The notes below the pieces were generated by a model. That model was given only the letters and a program-made list of their open reading frames with translations. It had not been told where the DNA came from and searched no databases. DNA of 64,000 nucleotides from Apostichopus japonicus (lineage: Eukaryota > Echinodermata > Holothuroidea > Aspidochirotida > Stichopodidae), in assembly GCF_037975245.1 (NCBI RefSeq), contig NC_092571.1, positions 1,041,501 to 1,105,500 of the forward strand, in the 5' to 3' direction. The position numbers and the translations under genes are program-made. Shown piece by piece: positions 47,951-57,345 of this stretch (position 1 is the stretch's first letter; each line of letters starts with the position of its first letter).

Positions 47951-50115
47951 GTGAGTACCATAGAAACATGTAGGCCTATATACAAGAACAACCCATGTGT
48001 GAGTACCATAAGTATGTGTAGGCTTATATACAAGAACTCCTAGCCCAGATACAACCCATGTGTGAGTACCATAGAAACATGTAGGCCTATATACAAGAAC
48101 AACCCATGTGTGAGTACCATAAGTATGTGTAGGCTTATATACAAGAACTCCTAGCCCAGATACAACCCATGTGTGAGTACCATAGAAACATGTAGGCCTA
48201 TATACAAGAACAACCCATGTGTGAGTACCATAGAAACATGTAGGCCTATATACAAGAACAACCCATGTGTGAGTACCATAGAAACATGTAGGCCTATATA
48301 CAAGAACAACCCTTGTGTGAGTACCATAAGTATGTGTAGGCTTATATACAAGAACTCCTAGCCCAGATACAACCCATGTGTGAGTACCATAGAAACATGT
48401 AGGCCTATATACAAGAACAACCCATGTGTGAGTACCATAGAAACATGTAGGCCTATATACAAGAACAACCCATGTGTGAGTACCATAGAAACATGTAGGC
48501 CTATACATAAGAACTCCTAGCCCAGATACAACCCATGTGTGAGTACCATAGAAACATGTAGGCCTATACATAAGAACTCCTAGCCCAGATACAACCCATG
48601 TGTGAGTACCATAGAAACATGTAGGCCTATATACAAGATCTCCTAGCCCAGATACAACCCATGTGTGAGTACCATAGAAACATGTAGGCCTATATACAAG
48701 AACAACCCATGTGTGAGTACCATAGAAACATGTAGGCCTATATACAAGAACAACCCATGTGTGAGTACCATAGAAACATGTAGGCCTATATACAAGAACA
48801 ACCCATGTGTGAGTACCATAGAAACATGTAGGCCTATATACAAGAACAACCCATGTGTGAGTACCATAGAAACATGTAGGCCTATACACAAGAACTAGCC
48901 CGGATACAACCCATGTGTGAGTACCATAGAAACATGTAGGCCTATATACGAGAACTCCTAGCCCAGATACAACCCATGTGTGAGTACCATAGAAACATGT
49001 AGGCCTATATACGAGAACTCCTAGCCCAGATACAACCCATGTGTGAGTACCATAGAAACATGTAGGCCTATACACAAGAACTAGCCCGGATACAACCCAT
49101 GTGTGAGTACCATAGAAACATGTAGGCCTATATATGAGAACTCCTAGCCCAGATACAACCCATGTGTGAGTACCATAGAAACATGTAGGCCTATACATAA
49201 GAACTCCTAGCCCAGATACAACCCATGTGTGAGTACCATAGAAACATGTAGGCCTATACATAAGAACTCCTAGCCCAGATACAACCCATGTGTGAGTACC
49301 ATAGAAACATGTAGGCCTATATACAAGAACAACCCATGTGTGAGTACCATAGAAACATGTAGGCCTATATACAAGAACAACCCATGTGTGAGTACCATAG
49401 AAACATGTAGGCCTATATACAAGAACTCTTAGCCCAGATACAACCCATGTGTGAGTACCATAGAAACATGTAGGCCTATATACAAGAACAACCCATGTGT
49501 GAGTACCATAAGTATGTGTAGGCTTATATACAAGAACTCCTAGCCCAGATACAACCCATGTGTGAGTACCATAGAAACATGTAGGCCTATATACAAGAAC
49601 AACCCATGTGTGAGTACCATAAGTATGTGTAGGCTTATATACAAGATCTCCTAGCCCAGATACAACCCATGTGTGAGTACCATAAGTATGTGTAGGCTTA
49701 TATACAAGATCTCCTAGCCCAGATACAACCCATGTGTGAGTACCATAGAAACATGTAGGCCTATATACAAGAACTCCTAGCCCAGATACAACCCATGTGT
49801 GAGTACCATAGAAACATGTAGGCCTATATACAAGAACAACCCATGTGTGAGTACCATAAGTATGTGTAGGCTTATATACAAGAACTCCTAGCCCAGATAC
49901 AACCCATGTGTGAGTACCATAGAAACATGTAGGCCTATATACAAGAACAACCCATGTGTGAGTACCATAAGTATGTGTAGGCTTATATACAAGATCTCCT
50001 AGCCCAGATACAACCCATGTGTGAGTACCATAAGTATGTGTAGGCTTATATACAAGATCTCCTAGCCCAGATACAACCCATGTGTGAGTACCATAGAAAC
50101 ATGTAGGCCTATATA
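47951..50115. repeat. Exon-derived tandem array carrying 38 copies of the Camta splice donor
   Basis: About 2.2 kb of alternating 48-bp and 63-bp units. The 63-bp units contain 'agcccagatacaacccatgt' (the last 20 bases of the preceding exon, and in six units the slightly longer form starting 'agatctcct') followed by the donor 'gtgagtacc' and 'gtaggc(c/t)tatata'. The 48-bp units keep only 'caacccatgtgtgagtacc'. Counting 'ccc(a/t)tgtgtgag' gives 38 copies after the exon, every one with GTGAGT intact. A second variable block is 'atagaaacatgtaggcct' or 'ataagtatgtgtaggctt'. The minus-strand 458-codon frame (Y-R-P-T-C-F-Y-G-T-H-T repeats) is a by-product of unit lengths divisible by three. Confidence 0.97.
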
Positions 50116-50640
50116 CATTGTATCATTCATAAGAATATGACACATGAAATCATAGGCATGCACAGCTTAAAAACCAGTGTGATGACAACAACACCCTACA
50201 AAAATATATACATTAAAGCAGTGTGATGACAACAACACCCTATAAACATATATTCACTAAACCAGTGTGATGACAACAACATCCTATAGACATATATCCA
50301 CTATGAAAACAACACCCTATAAACATATATACCAGTGTGAATACAACTACACCCTATAAATAAAGGGTTAATCAACGGTCTAGCGTGTGTTACTCACAGG
50401 ATTAATGCACGATCGGGGGATAATGCAAGCGATGCACGAGGGCGGAGCGTAGCGGAGCCCGAGTGCATCCAGCGATAGCATACATTTAACCAGTGTGAGT
50501 ACAACCTTACCATATAAACATATATTTATTAAACCAGTGTGAATACAACCTAATACGCTATGAACATATAAATTTATTAAACCAGTGTGATGACAACAAC
50601 ACCATATAAACATATATTTATTAAACCATTGTGAGGAAAC
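50116..50640. repeat. Degenerate tandem repeat around 'accagtgtga(t)gacaacaac'
   Basis: About eight copies of a 45-60-bp unit: 'accagtgtgatgacaacaac', then 'accctataaacatata'. The phase drifts through indels. It is interrupted at about 50352-50485 by an unrelated GC-rich segment. It follows directly on the exon-derived array but shows no sequence kinship with it. Confidence 0.8.
50352..50485. other. GC-rich insertion inside a tandem repeat
   Basis: Contains 'gcacgagggcggagcgtagc' followed by 'ggagcccgagtgc', an imperfect palindrome (gcac/gtgc and ggg/ccc pair) with high GC in an AT-rich region. It separates two units of the repeat that otherwise continues on both sides, so it probably inserted there. 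Origin unknown. Confidence 0.55.
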
Positions 50641-53600
50641 TGTTAGCCCATCTGTCATTCATGCACTAATTTAATGTGCACACAACTATAACCTTTTAGT
50701 TTAGAAGCATTTAAACCAGTAACAAAGTTGGGGGGGGGGGGGGAGGTGGGAGAGTAGGGGTGGACAAGAATGGAAACATAAACTAAACAAGAACCAGCCA
50801 GAGGATACAAAAGCTGACTTAACTGGATTCCTTAAAATCCTTGAAATAAACCCTCCCAGGCTAGTCTCTAGAAGTAAGCTTTACTTTCGGAGTTTTCCTC
50901 AAAAGCCCTCTAGCCACTAGGGTTCCTAAACTAGAGGCCCACCTCCATCTACCATGGCCAAAGCATCCCTAGCTTATCAAGAGAGGATTTTAGATTATTT
51001 TTAGCGTAGGTTTTCATCACCAGATACCTCAGTTGGAGGTCCTTAATAAGAGGAAAAAGGATGTTTTTTACATTTTTTTGTATCTGAAATAAAATTCAGT
51101 AGTCAATAAGTGGGAGACGGTATTGGCTGGTTTTGAGAATCTTCCGAGTAAAACTTTACCTACCTAGGGAGTTTGAGACAAATATTGAAGGCTGTGCTAT
51201 GAAATTATGTTGAATTTAGAAATTTGGTGTTTTGTACAGTTTAAAAGGCGCAAATGCTGCCGTTAGTAATAACTATCGTAAGTTTGATGTTGTAAATTTG
51301 GATCAGGTTTACAGGGAGGAAGACAATTATAAATTATTACTTAAGCTCTTAAGGGTACTGAGAAGCCTCCGGGCTCGCCCAATAGCAACATTAATATGTT
51401 TCTTGAAGTTAAATTTGTTTATCGTGCCAGCACAGTCTTAACCCACCAGCCTAAATTCCAGAATGCGAGGAGGGAACAATTCTTCTTCACTTTCCTTTCC
51501 CTTTTTTCAATCTGAATGCTATTTTTCAAAGTGCAGGCATACTGGGTGTATGCTCACACACATGACGATGTGTGTGTATCTCTGAATATGGAAGCAATTA
51601 CAAACTAACAGTGTGCTGTGAATGTATTTGCCTTTGTAGCCACTAGAATCTATAGAGTCTGCCTAGCTTAGTAAAATACTCTTTAACGGTGTGGATCTGG
51701 AAAGTTGCTTTAGTTAAAAAAGTTACAATTAAATATTAAAAAGTTAATAAAATTATGCTTTTAGTTGAACTAAATACTCTTCGATATCGAGATAAACTCC
51801 ACATTGCCTCATACTATTTACTCTTTATGTTTGTGTTTTTATTTGTGTTACTACGTACAGTAGTCAGTTGAAAGGTGATTCATTTATCTTTATTATTTCT
51901 CAAACCTGGTCAACGAATCAAACATGAATTACAGTGGGTGGTAGTTCACATATTTCATCGTCATCGTCAGAAGACACGATACAAACAGACCAATTCCCTT
52001 AGATTTCTGTATTTTTTAGGCTACTTTTGAAGCAATGGCTCTGTTCGTAGGTCAAGAGGAAACCTGCTTTGTTTCGTTGACTTCAACTGTTGAAGTTTTT
52101 GCCCAAGCATGCTCAAAGGATGGCATACGAACTTTCATTAATATCAAGGGTTTTGTAAGGACATAACCCAAGGTTGCTCTCTGTAGAATCCAGTAGAATG
52201 CATTAATACCTGACAAAAGAAAACAATAAGGAGAGAGGGAGAGAGAAAATTTCTCGGTTTTCATTACATATCTTCATTTACAAAATAGATTGTTTTGGTC
52301 TGGCGCATGGAGGCAGACTGGCGGAACGAATCAACCTTGCTGCCTATCAGGGTGGATAACGTTAGGCCAAGGTTTTAATATATTACGTTTTGTCATTTTA
52401 CAAGTTCTCTTTCCTTCAGTTTTTTTGGTTGTTGTTGGGTACCTCAGGGAAAATAAGGATATTTTACGTAAGTTATGATGTAATTACAAGATGCTAGTAC
52501 TGTAGAAACCCCAGGATATTCATAGAGTTGTTTAATGCTGAATGATGTCTGATTAGTATGTAAATGTCTGCAACGGAAAACAGGGAACTCGCAGTATGCC
52601 TGGAAGGCTTACTGTTCCTCGTATCCAGAAAGAAATAGCTGAAACAGAATAAAACAGAATTTGCCATAAATTGCTACATGCGACTGATTTTGATGTAGAA
52701 AAGGTTCTCTGGGCTTCTTTAATATTTATGACTTTTGAAAAATGTAGTGCATAATGTCAAAAGTGAACGCACACTTGGATTTTTGACATAAATACTGTAT
52801 AAAACAACAACGAGATATCAAGTTGAGCTTGTATCCGTAAACAAGTAGTTGTCGACAGAAATCGTAGTGTTTTATTGGTTTATTACATCACTTCAACTTG
52901 CCCATGCTAACAACAAGAGCCTCTGTAACACTTACAACTTGTCCATGTGTTAGATTCTTATAAGGTTGTGTTTTTTGCTCGCTCCATATTTTAGGGGTTA
53001 AGAGGGTTGCATAAGACAAAAGCCTCTGTAACAGATAACTGATTAGCAGAATGAAATCCCTCACAGGACGCACGTTTCACAGTAGGCCGATGTGGTGATG
53101 AATACTGCACATGAGTATAGCCGTATAGGGTGCAATATGATACAAGCATTGTATTTATGCAAGGTCATGTGGAGTGCGCACAATATTTGTATCCAAAACT
53201 GAAAAGAATGACACCGAAATGAAACCTAGCAGTTCAGACACTAGTTGCTGGTTTGGTTGAAGAGCAACATGACATTTCATTTGGGTTAAGAATGTTTAAT
53301 ACCAGATCAGCCTACCAAGGGATTTACACAAAATAGAATTACAATTTATCAAACTAAGACCCCCTCTCCCCATCTCCCCCACTCCCACTCTTCCCCTCTC
53401 CATCTCTCCACCTCTCCCCTCTCAGGTTTCCTCACCTTATCAAGATTTACAGGGTATTTAACATATTTGATTCAATGTTCTAAACAATTTGTCATACAGA
53501 CAGTTTTCATACTCATATTAATAACTACATGCAAACAGCAAACAAAAATTTTCCAAATTTGCGTACTTCATTTTTTGAAGAAATGAAACTTGATTAGTCA

Positions 53601-54175
53601 AGCTAAATTTTAATAAGTGAGTGTGGTCAAAATAAATTTATTAACATGAACCTCAAAAGAGTGCCTTAGCATGTAATTAATTAGGATACTGCTTAGTAAA
53701 TGGTTGAAGGCACAATATCTCGTTACCTGAAACCTATGCTTTCATTGTCTTACAAAGATTGCTGTATTTTCAGAAGAGTAAGACAAGTAGAGTTGAGTTG
53801 AAATGAAAATGGATTCTTATTGTACACACTCATCTGGCTTTGTGGTTGCAGAAAGCCCTTCTTTTTTCTACACTTGTGTTTTTAATTTTGATTGTTTCTA
53901 TATATATTTTCCAGATTAATTTAGCTTCTAGCCTATTAGAAATGAAAAAAGTGAGATAAAGTTATATATCTATGAATTCAGCTTGAATGCAACAAGAAAT
54001 ATGTTTTTTTTTTGGAATTAATTTATATTGTTTGAAAACTGTACAATGCAAATCCCAGGACTATTCCAGAAAACCTGCTTGTGAACACTTTGTTTACATA
54101 CAGTATCTCATGTTTCAATATTGATTTCATTACATTGTTCACACTTTTATGGTATTTTTTCTTCATATTTTGCAG
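50641..54175. other. Rest of 6.2-kb Camta intron
   Basis: A G14 run (50730-50743) and a C/T-rich tract (about 53360-53425). Short open frames at 51232-51441, 52052-52264 and 54023-54217 have no recognisable similarity. The acceptor before 54176 (ttttttcttcatattttgcag) is good. Confidence 0.5.
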
Positions 54176-54222
54176 TCGTTGGGTTAAAGCTGAGAGTGAA
54201 TGGGAGTACAGAGTCAATTACA
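54176..54222 (+). CDS. Camta: Camta exon, linker after CG-1
   Basis: Small 47-nt exon. Joined to the previous exon in phase 1 it reads P-M-F-V-G-L-K-L-R-V-N-G-S-T-E-S-I-T, matching the family segment P-M-F-x-G-I-K-W-x-C-x-N-G-x-x-S that follows CG-1. The other two frames are excluded: one hits a stop at once and one breaks the P-M-F junction. Acceptor ATTTTGCAG, donor ACA|GTAAGT, ending in phase 0. The family Trp and Cys in the K-W-T-C motif are replaced by Leu and Val here. Confidence 0.85.
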
Positions 54223-54554
54223 GTAAGTATAATTTGCATTCATCACAGTTTCTTTCTATTTTATGATAAATTTAATCTGGTTTTATTGAGAATTCAGAAA
54301 CGTTAAGAGCTAACCCAACTTTATCATCTCTACCAATAGGAATCAGAGATGCTTATAATAAACACACAGTGTTACAATGAAAGGAAACATTTGTACAGTG
54401 ATGATATATCCAAGATTGGCATGTTACTGGGAGGGGGAACTTTGGGGTGTGGGGGGTTTAACTTGTAGAGCTGTTCTCCCTTTGCTAACAACAGTCACTG
54501 CAAATCATATCAAGAAACTGTAGATAAATGTTTTCCTCCTTCTCATCTTCACAG
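54223..54554. other. Short Camta intron (332 bp)
   Basis: Contains a G-rich tract at about 54429-54459. Ends in the acceptor 'cctccttctcatcttcacag'. No other feature. Confidence 0.7.
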
Positions 54555-54714
54555 GGGTCAGCTTCTCTTGAAGCATTAGTGCAATATATGCTTGCTGAGC
54601 AAGCCAAAGCAGGTCACCTGACTAATCATGTGACAAATGAATCTGGTAGCAACAGCACATGTTCCTGTCAGAAGAGCAAAGGAAGAAGAAGAAATTCAAC
54701 TTCTAAAAATGAAG
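54555..54714 (+). CDS. Camta: Camta exon, conserved helix and basic segment
   Basis: 160-nt exon starting G-S-A-S-L-E-A-L-V-Q-Y-M-L-A-E-Q, corresponding to the family's S-G-x-S-V-E-x-L-V-Q-x-I-L helix. It is followed by a Ser/Asn-rich stretch with C-S-C and a basic cluster K-S-K-G-R-R-R-N that could serve as a nuclear localisation signal (inference). The donor GAAG|GTTTGT leaves phase 1, and 'g' plus 'ga' at 55907 gives Gly. Reading past the donor gives an open frame for about 40 codons (to 54842), so intron retention would add a tail rather than stop at once. Confidence 0.9.
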
Positions 54715-55179
54715 GTTTGTTGACCAGGAAATATTTGTCCAAAGGTTTTTTTTTTGTTTTTTGGCTCAAGCGGATGGCATATGCTGGTATATTATGGAGA
54801 GAAATATTATCTAAATTTGTTGTTGTAATTTTCTGCATATAAACAGCATATTTGAAGCAGGTGTACCGACTTATAGAAACAGAGCCAAATACATGTCCCA
54901 ACACAAATATGATTTGACAGCTACTGGTGATAAATCTATTTTGCAATTCTTTTTAGTTTATTTTATAAAATATTTCAGTTAAGACCAAATCTGCTCATTT
55001 GTCTGCACAAATTTACAGTGGAACTTATCAATTTATCGTTTGTGTTCCTTCCAAATTTATATGTTTCTGCTGGCTTAAACTGTAATAGCACATATTTACT
55101 CTCAGTTATTGACCTAAGCACTCTTAAACCTTGTTGAGGCTGCTTATCAAATATTGATGATACTATTGGAACTGGTCAA
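54715..55179. other. Intronic sequence
   Basis: No feature recognised apart from a T-run near 54747. Confidence 0.4.
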
Positions 55180-55244
55180 GTGGTACAAAGCTTCAGGGGA
55201 AAAGTAACAACGTGGGCTGCTGAAGTAGGTCATATTTGTCCAAA

Positions 55245-55367
55245 GTCACTTTATAATAATAATACTACTAATACAGTGGATTTATATAATGCCAAATCAA
55301 AAACAAGAAGTAGCTGCTCTAGGCACTTAACCAAACAAGTCAATCGCCATCAAAAGAACAAGTAAAG
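55245..55367 (-). mobile_element. LINE/SINE 3' tail, antisense
   Basis: Read on the minus strand: 'gatggcgattgacttg', 'ggttaagtgcctagagcag', 'gatttggcattatataaat', then a TTA/ATT-repeat tail (plus-strand 55255-55272). The 'gatttggcgctatataaat' plus (ATT)n ending is typical of L2/CR1-type LINEs and the SINEs that borrow their tails. The 5' limit is uncertain because the sequence merges into the 33-bp array at 55368. Confidence 0.65.
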
Positions 55368-55788
55368 AAATAAGTCTTCATGTCAGGATAGACTGAATGA
55401 AATGAGTCTTCATGTCACAATAGACTGAATGGAATTAGTCTTCATGTCACAATAGACTCAATGAAATTAGTCTTCATGTCACAATAGACTCAATGAAATT
55501 AGTCTTCATGTCACAATAGACTGAATGAAATGAGTCTTCATGTCACAATAGACTGAATGAAATGAGTCTTCATGTCACAATAGACTGAATGAAATTAGTC
55601 TTCATATCACAATAGACTCAATGAAATTAGTCTTCATGTCACAATAGACTCAATGAAATAAGTCTTCATGTCACAATAGACTGAATGAAATGAGTCTTCA
55701 TGTCACAATAGACTGAATGAAATGAGTCTTCATGTCACAATAGACTGAATGAAATTAGTCTTCATGTCACAATAGACTGAATGAATTC
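55368..55788. repeat. Minisatellite, 33-bp unit with pentameric higher-order pattern
   Basis: About 13 units built on 'gtcttcatgtcacaatagac' plus 't(g/c)aatgaaat(g/t/a)a'. The variants recur in the order G-g, G-t, C-t, C-t/a, G-g, suggesting a five-unit (165-bp) higher-order repeat. The first unit ('gtcttcatgtcaggatagac') abuts the LINE/SINE tail. The array ends about 115 bp before the large Camta exon. Confidence 0.92.
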
Positions 55789-55906
55789 AGCATCTGGTTG
55801 CACATTGGTGATTTTTAATTTCAATTCAAGATAGTTTAGAAGTGTTTTTTTCAGCATTTTGGTTTACTGATCCTTCCGTCTGTTTTTTCTTATTCTTTTG
55901 TTTTAG

Positions 55907-57345
55907 GAGAAAGTAATCACAAGGCATCTTCTTCTTCCCATCAAAACGACCCCGAAATCCAACCTACATTCACCTTGGAACCGCAAAGGCCTACACCGTC
56001 GCAGAACAAAGTTGTCCCCTCTAACATCTTCATCAACTGTCTGGAACAATCAGAACATTCCTCACCTCAAGCCGTTCATAGCTCAAGTCAACCCCCCTCT
56101 GCGTGCCACACGGTCCTGACCAGCAGTGTTCCTACCTCCTCCCTCCCCGGTGGACCCCATCCCGCCCATACCATACTACCAAACAGGACCCATTCAGATG
56201 CCTTAGTTTTTCAGACCAGTTCTATTACTGCCCGCCACCCAGGTCAGTTCAGTTCTACCTCTGCCATATCTACCCAGCTGAACTCTCAACTTCAACCTGC
56301 TGCAACCCCCTCGGGGGAAGCGCAGTACAACTCGGTCTCCTATAACCCTCCCAGGGTCACTACGGAGGAGAGCCAAGAACTTGTGAAATTAGTGGAAGCA
56401 AACCCCCACTTAAGGACTGCTAGGAATAGATTTAGAAATCAGAAGCCCCCCGAGACCAGCGTGCAGTTACCCTTGGAAGTGATGGACATCCTGCAGCTGA
56501 ATGCAGTGAACGGCAGGCCCCCTGGGCCCCCCAATCAGATGACAACTGCACTACAACCGGGGCAAACTATGCCCCCGTTTCAAAATATACCTGTTAACAA
56601 CGCACTGCCTCTTGGTCATCAACAAATGGATGCAACTGTTAAAACTGGCCATGCCATAGTCAAAGGCTCCCAAATTGCATCTGAGGTGAGTCTGTCAGGT
56701 TGTCACATGAGCAATGCTACATTACCGTCGACAAGTATGGACACTTCTCCCATCATCACCATGGCAACATCCTTACAGTCCCAAAGTAATCGGATTTCCA
56801 TTAGCCAGATGCATTCGTCAATGAGAATGAATAACATGGTGCCATTGGACACCACCACCACCCCATCAGGGTCCTCCAAGGAGACTGCCAGTGCTACCGC
56901 CGTTAGCCATTCTCATACCCCTGCGATGCCCCCCATGTCACAGATGCAGGGCATGAGGACCAGAGGGCCGTCTCACATGCAATCCTCCTACCAACCTAAC
57001 CCTAAAGAACACAGCGACTCTGAAAACATGGACACATTCCCTAGTTCTCTGGGGATTGATTTTGACCCGTTTGATATTCTGAAAAACACCTTGAATTTGG
57101 CAGAAATTGACCAAGAGCTGCTAAGAAGGAGTGGCATCGTGGAAACCAACGGAACGGAGGTGATGATGGATATACAGAGCAGCGGTAACCATAGTAACCA
57201 GGTCTTGCCCGGTAGACTGAGTAAAGATTCAGGACACGGCTCCGTGGACTCTAGTGAAGAAGCTCTGAATGCGAGAGGAGAAAGTTCGTCCTCCGCCTCG
57301 CTGCTCGAAATAGCCGATTTCTCTCCCGAGTGGTCTTACCCGGAG
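55907..57345 (+). CDS. Camta: Camta large middle exon (disordered, Ser/Thr/Pro/Gln-rich)
   Basis: 1439-nt exon coding about 480 residues without a stop, corresponding to the single very large exon that encodes the variable middle of animal CAMTAs. It is low-complexity and Ser-, Thr-, Pro-, Gln- and Met-rich, as expected for a transactivation region. Visible islands: L-V-K-L-V-E-A-N-P-H-L-R with following basic residues; L-P-L-E-V-M-D-I-L-Q-L (56467-56499), which fits an export-signal pattern; I-D-F-D-P-F-D-I-L (57055-57081), acidic and hydrophobic; D-S-G-H-G-S (57226-57243), matching the DSGxxS phosphodegron form. It ends F-S-P-E-W-S-Y-P-E, the conserved lead-in to the TIG domain. Acceptor TTGTTTTAG, donor GAG|GTAACG, phase 0 end. 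Composition is clearly more GC-rich than the flanking introns. Confidence 0.95.

Noticed and set aside
47885-49261. Minus-strand 458-codon open frame of Y-R-P-T-C-F-Y-G-T-H-T repeats
   Set aside because: It is the antisense of the exon-derived array; unit lengths of 48 and 63 are multiples of three, which keeps any frame open. No start context, domain or splice evidence.
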